Source: an uncultured Sphingorhabdus sp.
GTDB taxonomy: Bacteria > Pseudomonadota > Alphaproteobacteria > Sphingomonadales > Sphingomonadaceae
NCBI GenBank assembly: GCA_937873665.1
Contig: CALMYW010000539.1
Location: 1-6,019, forward strand
DNA length: 6,019 nt
Direction: 5' to 3'
Position numbers and translations under genes: made by a program. Under the pieces are notes generated by a model. It was not told where the DNA came from and ran no database searches. It worked only from the letters and a program-made list of their open reading frames with translations. Of the stretch, positions 1-6,007 are shown piece after piece (position 1 is the stretch's first letter; every line of letters begins with the position of its first letter).

Positions 1-747
1 GATGCCCAAAACTGGGCAATAGTCGTCCTCATGCGGTTGGATTTCCTATCTGTACGTGTGGTGGCCAGCCCGCTGCAGTACCTGTTCGGCCGGCGCGGCA
101 TGCTGGCATCCAATGCCGCAGAAGGCGGAGGATTCCTGCGTACCCGTACCGAGCTTGATCGTCCGGACGTGCAGCTGACGCTGCTCGCGGGGCTCAAGGG
201 CACGGCGCGTGCAATCCCCCGAGAGCACGGAATCATGTTGATGGTGTCGCTTCTGCGGCCGGTCAGCCGCGGCTGGGTGACTCTCGCATCCGGACGACCG
301 CAAAGTCGGCCGGTGCTTCATCCGGCCTTCCTGGAGGATCGGTCAGAGGTCCAGACGCTGATCGCAGGTGTGCGCGAGACCCGGCGCATCCTGGCCATGT
401 CGCCCATCGCCGAGTATCTCGGGGCGGAACGCACGCCGGGTGCTGACGTGCAGTCGGATGCGGAGCTTGAGCGCGTGATCCGTGCGACCTTGTCGACCGT
501 CTATCACCCGGTGGGGACCTGCAAGATGGGCCCCTCGACCGACCCGCAAGCGGTGGTCGATGCGCGTCTGCGAGTGCATGGCGTAAAGCGTCTGCGAGTC
601 GCAGACGCATCCATCATGCCGGACATCATCGGTGGCAATACCAGCGCTCCGAGCATGATGATCGGTGAACGGCTCGCCAGTTTCATCCTCGACGACGGGC
701 ACGCAGCGACGCGTTCGTCCCCGCGGCCGGAAGCCGTCGTGGCCTAA
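1..747 (+). CDS. GMC-family FAD-dependent alcohol dehydrogenase, C-terminal half (5' end outside window)
   Basis: The reading frame is open to the left edge, so the ATG at 31 is probably internal and not the start. About 248 residues remain of a family that usually runs 530-560; the FAD-binding Rossmann fold lies outside the window. What remains is the substrate-binding and C-terminal part of a glucose-methanol-choline oxidoreductase. Counting from nt 1, it contains a GMLASNAAEGGGFLRT segment, the catalytic-histidine motif YHPVGTCKMG (His at nt 505-507), the VDARLRVHGVKRLRVADASIMP signature, and GGNTSAPSMMIGE with the second active-site residue, Asn (nt 637-639). These enzymes oxidise primary or secondary alcohols using FAD, often passing electrons to the respiratory chain (choline and alkanol dehydrogenase relatives). 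The substrate cannot be read from the sequence. The stop is 8 nt before the epoxide hydrolase, so co-transcription is likely. Family assignment is firm. Confidence 0.93.
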   Translation, partial: DAQNWAIVVLMRLDFLSVRVVASPLQYLFGRRGMLASNAAEGGGFLRTRTELDRPDVQLTLLAGLKGTARAIPREHGIMLMVSLLRPVSRGWVTLASGRPQSRPVLHPAFLEDRSEVQTLIAGVRETRRILAMSPIAEYLGAERTPGADVQSDAELERVIRATLSTVYHPVGTCKMGPSTDPQAVVDARLRVHGVKRLRVADASIMPDIIGGNTSAPSMMIGERLASFILDDGHAATRSSPRPEAVVA

Positions 748-755
748 AGCCAGCC

Positions 756-1898
756 ATGCAACCCTTCAAGGTCGACATCCCGGACACAGCGGTCGACCGC
801 ATCCTTCAGAGGCTACGCGATGCACGCTTCGCCCCCGCGCCTTCGGATGACGATGATTGGATCTACGGAACGGATGCCCACTGGCTGACCGCGCTTGTCG
901 AATATTGGACGACGGCGTACGACTGGCGAGCCGCTGAACGCACTTTGAACCGCTGGCCGCAGTTCAAGGCTCAGGTGGACGGGATGTGGATCCACTTCTA
1001 TTACGTCAAAGGATCTGCGAGCCGGCCGCGCCCGCTGCTGTTGACCCATGGTTGGCCAGGATCGGTTGTGGAGTTTCTGGGCTGCATCGATCGGCTCGCC
1101 CATCCCAACCGCCAAGGGGGCGACGCGGAGCAGGGGTTCGACTTGATTATCCCCTCGCTCCCTGGCTACGGCTTCTCTGACCGCCCGACCCGCCCGATGG
1201 GACCGCGAGCCGTTGCGCGCTACTGGCGAAAGCTGATGGTGGACGTGCTGGGATATGCCTCTTTCGTGGCGCAAGGCGGCGACTGGGGTGCCGCCGTCAC
1301 GAGCTGGTTGGGGATCGACCATGCCGATGTCACACGGGCAATTCACCTGAACATGCTGCCAAGCTGGGTCTTTGCGCCAGCTGCGGATGCGGGCGAAGAT
1401 GAGCACGCTTACCACGCTCGCGTTGCCGCGATGCGGGCAAGCGAGATGGGTTATTTCATGGTCCAGAGCACTAAGCCTCAGACCATCGCGCTGGCCCTGG
1501 CCGACAGCCCGTTGGGCTTCGCGGCGTGGGTCTGCGAGAAGTTCCGGACCTGGGGCGATACGCACGGCGACATCGATCGCCGCTTCAGCCGTGATACCCT
1601 GATCACGAATCTGATGCTCTACCTGATCACGGACAACGTCGGCCCCGCCATGTGGATGTACCGCGGGCGCGCCGAGGAGAGCCCCCCCGGAGCCGTCGTG
1701 CCCCGGGTCGAGGTGCCGACGGGTGTGGCCTGCTTTCCAGCCGAGGTGATACCGTATCCTCCCAGGCATGTCGCCGAGAGAGCGTACGCCGTCGCCAAAT
1801 GGTCCGAACTCCCTTCTGGGGGGCATTTCGCGGCCCTCGAGGAGCCGGCCGCCTTCAGCCAAGATGTTAGGGAGTTCTTTGCCCATGTCGGCTTCTGA
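756..1898 (+). CDS. Epoxide hydrolase, EHN-domain alpha/beta-hydrolase
   Basis: This 380-residue protein has the length and layout of microsomal/juvenile-hormone-type epoxide hydrolases: an N-terminal EHN region (about 1-110, with DWR, ERTLNRWPQF and DGMWIHF) and an alpha/beta-hydrolase domain. Visible catalytic parts are the oxyanion-hole motif HGWPGS (98-103), the nucleophile Asp176 in GGDWG, the cap-domain tyrosines Tyr233 and probably Tyr302 that polarise the epoxide oxygen, a probable charge-relay acid Glu330 (FPAEVIP), and the base His357 in SGGHFA. It should hydrolyse an epoxide to a vicinal diol through an alkyl-enzyme ester. No signal peptide is evident, so it is probably cytosolic. 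It starts 8 nt after the GMC stop without a strong ribosome-binding site, which fits translational coupling, and its last 14 nt overlap the next gene. All catalytic positions look intact; the natural substrate is unknown. Confidence 0.95.
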   Translation: MQPFKVDIPDTAVDRILQRLRDARFAPAPSDDDDWIYGTDAHWLTALVEYWTTAYDWRAAERTLNRWPQFKAQVDGMWIHFYYVKGSASRPRPLLLTHGWPGSVVEFLGCIDRLAHPNRQGGDAEQGFDLIIPSLPGYGFSDRPTRPMGPRAVARYWRKLMVDVLGYASFVAQGGDWGAAVTSWLGIDHADVTRAIHLNMLPSWVFAPAADAGEDEHAYHARVAAMRASEMGYFMVQSTKPQTIALALADSPLGFAAWVCEKFRTWGDTHGDIDRRFSRDTLITNLMLYLITDNVGPAMWMYRGRAEESPPGAVVPRVEVPTGVACFPAEVIPYPPRHVAERAYAVAKWSELPSGGHFAALEEPAAFSQDVREFFAHVGF

Positions 1899-2682
1899 TC
1901 CGCGTAGCCGGGCTTCCCGGGCACGCAGCCCGGCTGGTGAAGCGCGTACCGGTCGTGTCACTGTGGACACCTTCCCGCAGCCGAAGACGGCTGCGCGCGC
2001 CATGGATGAAATTGCAGCCCACTTTCGTGCCATGGTGGCCGATGGCCAACTGAAGCCGGGGGATCGTCTCCCCGCCGAACGTGACCTCGCCCATCGCATG
2101 CAGGTCAGCCGCAACACCGTGCGCGAGGCGCTTCGTACGCTAGAGCACGCAGGCCTGCTCGAGATGCGCAAGGGTGCCACAGGAGGTGCATTCGTGCGCA
2201 CCGGCAGCAGCGGCGCCATCGTCACCGGCCTGAGTGACCTGTACCACCTGGGGGCGATCACTCCCCGTCAGTTGACCGAAGCGCGCATATGGCTGAGCGA
2301 GCTCGTAGTCCGTGTCGCGTGCGTCCGGGCCAGCGATCGCGACTTCGCTGACCTCAAGGCCAACGTGGCTGCTGCAGCGGAGGCCCATCGCGGCGGACGA
2401 TTTGACGACCGCCAGAAGCTGCACCGCGAGTTCCACATCATCTTGGCACGCTCGACCCAGAACCCGATCGTCGCGATCACGATGGAAAGTGTGATGGAAG
2501 TCTTCGGCCGATTCATCGAGAAGATCGGTCCGCAGGAGAACCCGTACACTTTGCCTTCGCGGCGGCGTTTCCTGCGGCATCTCAAGGCCCGTGACGCAGA
2601 GAAGGCTGTCGCTGAGATGGCTAAGCACCTGCGGCGGCTGCACGACGATTATCTGGCCCGCTGGGACGATCTCGCGCCCTGA
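1885..2682 (+). CDS. GntR-family transcriptional regulator, FadR subfamily (FCD domain), first copy
   Basis: This 265-residue regulator has an Arg-rich leader (1-33), a winged helix-turn-helix (about 34-105, with LKPGDRLPAERDLA and SRNTVREALRTLEHAGLLE) and an all-helical FCD effector domain (about 125-250). The frame is open from further upstream, but ATG 1885 is chosen because AGGGAG (1869-1874) lies 10 nt before it; ATG 1864 and ATG 2002 are alternatives. The start lies inside the epoxide hydrolase gene (14-nt overlap), so the two are probably translationally coupled and the regulator may sense that pathway's substrate. FCD domains usually bind a metal through Asp/His/His/His. Here the corresponding positions read His180, His184, Arg226 and His248, so the first ligand is changed and the third is Arg by my hand alignment. 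It could bind metal differently or none. Family call is firm; effector and targets are unknown. Confidence 0.93.
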   Translation: MSASDPRSRASRARSPAGEARTGRVTVDTFPQPKTAARAMDEIAAHFRAMVADGQLKPGDRLPAERDLAHRMQVSRNTVREALRTLEHAGLLEMRKGATGGAFVRTGSSGAIVTGLSDLYHLGAITPRQLTEARIWLSELVVRVACVRASDRDFADLKANVAAAAEAHRGGRFDDRQKLHREFHIILARSTQNPIVAITMESVMEVFGRFIEKIGPQENPYTLPSRRRFLRHLKARDAEKAVAEMAKHLRRLHDDYLARWDDLAP

Positions 2683-2711
2683 GACCTTCCGCCGCAGCGG
2701 CCATGGAGCGC

Positions 2712-2739
2712 CTGACACAAGCCCTTGCGGGTGTACTAT
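2712..2739 (+). promoter_or_regulatory. Candidate sigma70 promoter for the second GntR gene
   Basis: CTGACA (2712-2717, 5 of 6 to the -35 consensus) and TACTAT (2734-2739, 4 of 6 to the -10 consensus) are 16 bp apart, in the 90-nt gap between the two regulators. Transcription would begin near 2746, leaving a leader of about 27 nt. The 8-bp palindrome CACTAGTG (2754-2761) follows in the leader, where a bound repressor could block transcription. This is a match by eye only. Confidence 0.45.
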
Positions 2740-2772
2740 TTCGGCTCTCAATTCACTAGTGTAAGGACACAC

Positions 2773-3555
2773 ATGATGGAGAACGGTATGTCCTCCGAGG
2801 ATTCGCGCGAATCCGGCACCGGCACCGTCATCGCGGGCATAGTCGAGTACCTGCGTGAGCGGCGCCTTCAGCCCGGGGACCGTCTGCCTTCCGAGCGCGA
2901 TCTGGCCGAGCGGCTCGGTGCGGGACGCAACGCAGTGCGAGAGGCGCTGGCCACGCTTGTGACACTGCGCATGGTTGAGTCGCGTCCGAACTCTGGGATC
3001 TATCTGCGCCACATGGCGCGGGACAGCAGTTTCGAGGCGATGGTACTGCTGGCCGACATGGGCGCGACGCCGACACCGACCGAAGTCGCAGAGACCATGG
3101 AGGTCCGAGCCCACTTGGAAGCCTTGTCGGCACGGCTGGCTTGCGAACGCCGCAGCGACGAAGATCTTGCGCGACTCGAGGCGATCCTCGCCCGCACCGA
3201 GGCGGTGCTCGCTGAGGAGGGAAACATTGCCGACGTGGACACCGAGTTCCACGTCGCGTTGGTCGATGCGACACACAACTCGGTGCTGGTGCGCGTGATG
3301 CACACCTTCTACCGGTTTACTGCGCGTCGGCGACGTATCCTCTTCCGGGACCGCGCGCAGGCGTCTGCCTCCGCCCGCGATCATCGAAAACTCGTCACGC
3401 TCATTCGCCAGCGCGATGGGGCCAAGGCAGAGCTACTGATCTTGCGTCACATGAGCCGTGCGCGCAGCTATTGGTCAGAAGTGCTGGGCGAATCGCGCCC
3501 AACTGCGGATTCACCCCAAGTGAAGGTCCCGCGCAAACGCATCAAGCGATCATGA
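2773..3555 (+). CDS. GntR-family transcriptional regulator, FadR subfamily (FCD domain), second copy
   Basis: This is a 260-residue regulator. A winged helix-turn-helix spans about 14-80 (LQPGDRLPSERDLAERLG, GRNAVREALATL, SGIYLR), followed by an FCD domain at about 103-230. The usual FCD metal-ligand set appears intact: Asp156 and His160 in DVDTEFH, His204 in ARDHRKL, and His226 in LRHMSRA. The tail is basic (KVPRKRIKRS). ATG 2773 is preceded by AAGGA (2763-2767). ATG 2776 shares that site, and ATG 2788 has its own GGAG 6 nt upstream, so the exact start is uncertain within five codons. A TTG further upstream at 2725 lies inside the promoter region and is less likely. FadR-type regulators are normally repressors released by a carboxylic-acid ligand. 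It has its own candidate promoter and converges on the MarR gene, overlapping it by 6 bp. It is not a recent duplicate of the first GntR gene: similarity is largely confined to the DNA-binding domain. Confidence 0.93.
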   Translation: MMENGMSSEDSRESGTGTVIAGIVEYLRERRLQPGDRLPSERDLAERLGAGRNAVREALATLVTLRMVESRPNSGIYLRHMARDSSFEAMVLLADMGATPTPTEVAETMEVRAHLEALSARLACERRSDEDLARLEAILARTEAVLAEEGNIADVDTEFHVALVDATHNSVLVRVMHTFYRFTARRRRILFRDRAQASASARDHRKLVTLIRQRDGAKAELLILRHMSRARSYWSEVLGESRPTADSPQVKVPRKRIKRS

Positions 3556-4269
3556 GCGGCGACTGGGCCGCTTGCGATCGGTCGACGCGGTCGTGATCTT
3601 GCGCGGGTTGTCCTTCGGGTCGCGAGCGGTGTTCTCGGCGGGTGTGCGGCCCGGCGCCAGCTTCTGACCGCCCCTGCGCCGCAGCGCCGGAGCGTCTGGA
3701 GGCATGCCCGAGGCGCGGCGTTCACTGCGGATGAACTCCTGGGAGGCGCTTTCAACTTGCGGCAGATTGGCATAGACCCGACGCAGAAGGTCGCGCAACA
3801 TGTCCACCTCATCGTCGCTGAGCACCGAGAGCGCGACTTGCTCGCGCAAGACGGCGAAACGGATGATGCGGTCGTGCAGCGCCCGTCCTTGCGGCGTGAA
3901 CACCGCGTGCCGCACTCGTCGGTCTCGGGAGTCGTCCTCGAATTGCAGCAGCCCGTCCTGGTGCATTGCCTTGAAAGTGCGACTGATCGCTCCCTTGTCT
4001 GCGTCTAGCAGTTGCACCATCCGCTGCGCTGTTACGCGGCCCTCAAGCGCCAGCATCACCATCACCCGCCAAGTCTCAATCCCCACGGCATAGAGCGCAA
4101 GGTAAGCAGAGGAAGCCCGCCCCGACAGGTTGCCGGCAATCAGGGTCAGCAACCCGGGAACGTACTTCTCGAGGTCGAGCACAGGTCCATCCGCGGATTG
4201 GCGGATGGACGCCCGGCTGCGCCGCGGCTTTTCTGTACCCGGCAGGAATGGTTGGCGTTTGGCAGTCAT
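3550..4269 (-). CDS. MarR-family transcriptional regulator with long basic C-terminal tail
   Basis: The central part (about 33-175) is a MarR winged helix domain: TWRVMVMLALEG, a recognition-helix region VTAQRMVQLLDADKGAISRTFKAM, the wing SRDRRVRHAVFTPQG, and a dimerisation helix at the end (SDDEVDMLRDLLRRVYANL). MarR proteins are dimeric repressors or activators that respond to small, often aromatic, ligands. At 239 residues it is much longer than the usual 140-170: it adds about 30 residues at the N-terminus and 56 at the C-terminus (184-239; 16 Lys/Arg against 5 acidic, likely disordered). ATG 4269 is chosen as the first plausible start after the ferredoxin stop. It has no good Shine-Dalgarno sequence, and GTG 4290 in the same frame is an alternative. 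It is third in the P450-ferredoxin operon, so it may control that operon or itself. Confidence 0.88.
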   Translation of the reverse strand: MTAKRQPFLPGTEKPRRSRASIRQSADGPVLDLEKYVPGLLTLIAGNLSGRASSAYLALYAVGIETWRVMVMLALEGRVTAQRMVQLLDADKGAISRTFKAMHQDGLLQFEDDSRDRRVRHAVFTPQGRALHDRIIRFAVLREQVALSVLSDDEVDMLRDLLRRVYANLPQVESASQEFIRSERRASGMPPDAPALRRRGGQKLAPGRTPAENTARDPKDNPRKITTASTDRKRPSRRS

Positions 4270-4293
4270 AAGGAGAAGCTTAACAGCCACCCT

Positions 4294-4305
4294 GCCGTGC
4301 ACGGC
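4294..4305. repeat. 12-bp perfect palindrome between the ferredoxin and MarR genes
   Basis: GCCGTGCACGGC reads the same on both strands and lies in the 37-nt gap before the MarR start. It could be an autoregulatory operator. As RNA it would form only a four-pair stem with a TGCA loop and has no T tract, so it is not a convincing terminator. One or more such palindromes are expected by chance in 6 kb of GC-rich DNA. Confidence 0.3.
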
Positions 4306-4306
4306 T

Positions 4307-4630
4307 TCACCGTTGGGAGGCCGGCAACTGCAGCTCCAGTCCTTCAAGCTCCGACGTCATGCGGATCTGGCATCCCAGGCGGCTGTTAGGTCGTCGCTCG
4401 GTAGCCGTCCCGTCCAGCAGGTCGTCCTCGTTGATACTGATGGGTGGGAGGCGGTCGAGCCATGCTTCGTCGACGAACACATGGCAGGTTCCGCACATGG
4501 CTGCGCCACCGCACTCGCCGATGATGCCGACGACCCGTGCATCGACTGCGGCGCGCATGATGCTGGAGCCGAGCGGTACCTCCAGCGCCACACGCGTACC
4601 GTCCGGCTGCTTGATTTGGATGATGGGCAC
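4307..4630 (-). CDS. [2Fe-2S] ferredoxin, putidaredoxin/adrenodoxin type, redox partner of the P450
   Basis: This 107-residue ferredoxin begins MPIIQIKQPDG. It has the vertebrate/putidaredoxin-type cluster pattern C-x5-C-x2-C-x37-C: Cys40, Cys46 and Cys49 in GECGGAAMCGTCHVFV, and Cys87 in LGCQI. Length and cysteine spacing match putidaredoxin (39, 45, 48, 86 as I recall it). Glu39, just before the first cysteine, corresponds to the acidic Asp38 that putidaredoxin uses for partner binding; the C-terminal Trp106 of putidaredoxin is absent (ends Gln-Arg), as in other members. GTG 4630 is chosen because AAGGA lies 8 nt upstream, and it leaves 16 nt after the P450 stop. An upstream TTG at 4666 would overlap the P450 gene and add residues unlike the family. 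It should carry electrons singly from a flavin reductase, not encoded in this window, to the P450. Confidence 0.95.
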   Translation of the reverse strand: MPIIQIKQPDGTRVALEVPLGSSIMRAAVDARVVGIIGECGGAAMCGTCHVFVDEAWLDRLPPISINEDDLLDGTATERRPNSRLGCQIRMTSELEGLELQLPASQR

Positions 4631-4646
4631 GATTCGGTTCCTTCGA

Positions 4647-5849
4647 TCAGGCGGGCACGAGTTCAAGCGGCAGGCTGTGCATGGCGCGCAGTGAGTTGTT
4701 CAGGTGACGCTTGTGCGGACCGGTCAGTCGGATTTCCTTCACGCGCTTGGCGAGCGCGCGCAGGACGATCTCGCCTTCCATCCGGGCGATCATTTGGCCG
4801 ACGCAGCCGTGGATGCCGGCGCCGAAGATCAGGTGACCCACGGGATTGCGGTTCACGTCGAACCGATCGGGGTCGGACCACTTGCGAGGATCCCTGTTCG
4901 CGGCGCCGAGCAGGTTGAGCACCTTCCGGTCTTCCGGGATCGTCACGCCTGCAATTTCCGTCTCCCGCGAGGTCGTACGGAAAATTGTCTGAACCATCGA
5001 TTCGTAGCGCAGGCCTTCCTCGAAGGTCTGTCGTGCAAGTCCGGGCTCGGCGTGCAGCTTCGCGTACTCGGCCGGATGGCGTGCCAGCGTCAGAAGCAGA
5101 TTGGCGATGCCACCGATGGTGGTGTCGACACCTGCGGAAAGGAAGGAGCGCACCAGCATCGCAGCTTGGTCGGTACTGATCTCCCCCGTGTCGGCGGCTT
5201 CATAGATCAGGTGTCCCAGTCCGCCCGCCGCCAGCGACTCGCGCTTGCAGTGGTCCATGATCCAGGAGGAAACTGGCTTGTAGCGCTCCATCGAGCGCTC
5301 GAATAGTTCGTTTCGCGGACCGAGCGCATTGAAGACCATGTCGCCGTAAAGAAGCAGGTTCTCACGGCCGTTGGACTCCAGGCCAACTGCATCGGGGAAG
5401 ACCTTCAGCGGGAAGTACTCCGCGATGTCCTTGACGCCGTCGATGCGGCCCTTCGCCAGCGCGCGGTCGACCATGGTCACGGCTTCGGCTTCGAACAGGT
5501 CGCGCAGACGCTGCAGATTCTTGGGGGACATGATCCGGGAGATGACCGTACGCACGACGGTGTGATCGGGAGGATCGGCTTCCAGCAGGATGCTCTTGGG
5601 ACGGAAGGGCGCCTCATGCCGGAAGTTGGCCAAGCCCACGCCAGCAGACGAGATGAAAACCTCCCAATTGGTCAAGACCGCTTGGCATTCGGCATGTCGG
5701 GCAAGCACGAATAGATCGTACTTGGGCAGGTAAGTCACGGGTCCTGCCTCTCGCAGGACCTCGTGCATCGCATATGGCTCGTCGATGTTTTCGTCGCTGA
5801 AAGGATCGACGTCGATTTGGGGAACTCGTGTCTCGACAACAGCATTCAT
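4647..5849 (-). CDS. Cytochrome P450, CYP199-like (para-substituted aromatic acid monooxygenase)
   Basis: This 400-residue bacterial class I P450 is complete. It has an I-helix AGVDTT (239-244, with the acid-alcohol pair Asp242/Thr243), an ExxR motif (Glu278-Arg281), and a heme loop FGAGIHGCVG (342-351) with ligand Cys349. The whole sequence aligns, at a constant offset of 9 and with recalled stretches such as ILEADPP, FPDA and NRDPR, to CYP199A4 of Rhodopseudomonas palustris, which demethylates 4-methoxybenzoate. The carboxylate-binding residues of that enzyme appear conserved: Arg83, Ser86, Arg234, Ser235, Ser238. Two pocket phenylalanines differ (Leu176 and Ile289), while Phe173 and Val286 are kept. 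ATG 5849 is chosen because AGGAG lies 7 nt upstream. Its ferredoxin follows after 16 nt. The protein is soluble and probably acts on an aromatic acid, with the exact substrate unknown. The CYP199 placement rests on remembered sequence. Confidence 0.94.
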   Translation of the reverse strand: MNAVVETRVPQIDVDPFSDENIDEPYAMHEVLREAGPVTYLPKYDLFVLARHAECQAVLTNWEVFISSAGVGLANFRHEAPFRPKSILLEADPPDHTVVRTVISRIMSPKNLQRLRDLFEAEAVTMVDRALAKGRIDGVKDIAEYFPLKVFPDAVGLESNGRENLLLYGDMVFNALGPRNELFERSMERYKPVSSWIMDHCKRESLAAGGLGHLIYEAADTGEISTDQAAMLVRSFLSAGVDTTIGGIANLLLTLARHPAEYAKLHAEPGLARQTFEEGLRYESMVQTIFRTTSRETEIAGVTIPEDRKVLNLLGAANRDPRKWSDPDRFDVNRNPVGHLIFGAGIHGCVGQMIARMEGEIVLRALAKRVKEIRLTGPHKRHLNNSLRAMHSLPLELVPA

Positions 5850-5867
5850 CAGAAGTCTCCTAATAAG

Positions 5868-5878
5868 TGGTGGGGCCA
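5868..5878 (+). promoter_or_regulatory. Candidate GntR-type operator, copy 1 (at the P450 start site)
   Basis: TGGTGGGGCCA lies within a larger dyad, AAGTGG-TGGGG-CCACTT (5865-5881). It runs from the last base of the P450 -10 box to about +4, an ideal place for repression. The identical 11-mer occurs inverted at 5983-5993, and a related one at 5997-6007. It matches the FadR-type core TNGTNNNACNA at all but one fixed position (G for the first A). Confidence 0.5.
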
Positions 5879-5906
5879 CTTTAGCGACAACTAGTTGATA
5901 GTTCAA
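5878..5906 (-). promoter_or_regulatory. Candidate sigma70 promoter of the P450-ferredoxin-MarR operon
   Basis: Read on the minus strand, TTGAAC (5906-5901, 4 of 6) and TAAAGT (5883-5878, 4 of 6) are separated by exactly 17 bp. Transcription would begin near 5871, giving a leader of about 22 nt that contains the AGGAG ribosome-binding site (5861-5857), 7 nt before the P450 ATG. The spacer holds the palindrome CAACTAGTTG (5888-5897), and a repeat copy covers the predicted start site. Assigned by eye. Confidence 0.55.
5888..5897. promoter_or_regulatory. Palindromic operator candidate in the P450 promoter spacer
   Basis: CAACTAGTTG is a perfect 10-bp palindrome sitting between the candidate -35 and -10 boxes. 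Its core ACTAGT also forms the palindrome CACTAGTG (2754-2761) ahead of the second GntR gene. A site here would let a dimeric regulator such as the operon's MarR protein exclude RNA polymerase. Palindromes of this length arise several times by chance in a window this size, so position is the main argument. Confidence 0.4.
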
Positions 5907-5954
5907 GCAAATTTCATAATGGATTTCCCTAGCAGTAATCGGCTCTCATCGGCC

Positions 5955-5982
5955 TTGCGCAGCATCAAAACGAGGTTATGAT
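5955..5982 (+). promoter_or_regulatory. Candidate divergent promoter pointing out of the window
   Basis: TTGCGC (5955-5960, 3 of 6) and TATGAT (5977-5982, 5 of 6) are 16 bp apart on the plus strand. The next base begins the second copy of the 11-bp element. No start codon follows before the right edge, so the gene it would drive lies beyond 6019. The -10 box is good and the -35 box is poor, as in regulated promoters. Confidence 0.4.
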
Positions 5983-5993
5983 TGGCCCCACCA
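5983..5993 (-). promoter_or_regulatory. Candidate GntR-type operator, copy 2
   Basis: On the minus strand this is TGGTGGGGCCA, identical to copy 1 and inverted relative to it. It follows directly after the TATGAT box of the divergent promoter, so each copy holds nearly the same position (about -6 to +5) relative to its own promoter. Confidence 0.5.
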
Positions 5994-5996
5994 GTT

Positions 5997-6007
5997 TGGT
6001 CACTCCA
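5997..6007 (-). promoter_or_regulatory. Candidate GntR-type operator, copy 3 (degenerate)
   Basis: On the minus strand this is TGGAGTGACCA, matching 8 of 11 positions of copy 2 and starting 14 bp from it. It is preceded by AAG, as copy 1 is (AAGTGG in both). It has the ACCA half that copies 1 and 2 lack, while they have the TGGT half. Shared conserved bases are TGG.G.G.CCA. Confidence 0.35.

Noticed and set aside
31..33. ATG at 31 as the start of a short standalone protein
   Set aside because: The frame stays open to nt 1 with GMC-like sequence and the FAD domain would be missing. The gene is cut by the window edge, with no sign that it is truncated in the genome.
1768..1884. Longer first GntR protein starting deep inside the epoxide hydrolase gene
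   Set aside because: The extra residues are an out-of-frame reading of the hydrolase coding sequence with no family similarity, and ATG 1885 has a better ribosome-binding site.
813..2261. 482-residue open frame on the minus strand
   Set aside because: It lies wholly antisense to the epoxide hydrolase and first GntR genes, whose motifs are intact. Its Arg/Pro/His-rich composition is typical of shadow frames in GC-rich DNA, and no family is recognisable.
2691..2701. GCCGCAGCGGC inverted repeat after the first GntR gene as a terminator
   Set aside because: The arms are separated by one base, so no real hairpin loop can form, and no T tract follows.
2140..3384. 414-residue open frame on the minus strand
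   Set aside because: Antisense to both GntR genes and crossing their promoter gap. It has no domain and a shadow-like composition.
4130..4918. 262-residue open frame on the plus strand (and 4704-5306)
   Set aside because: Antisense to the MarR, ferredoxin and P450 genes, which all carry clear family motifs. The Arg/Ser-rich translation is not protein-like.
5850..5906. 19-residue upstream extension of the P450 from a TTG codon
   Set aside because: ATG 5849 has an AGGAG 7 nt upstream and gives the family's normal length. The TTG coincides with the predicted -35 box.
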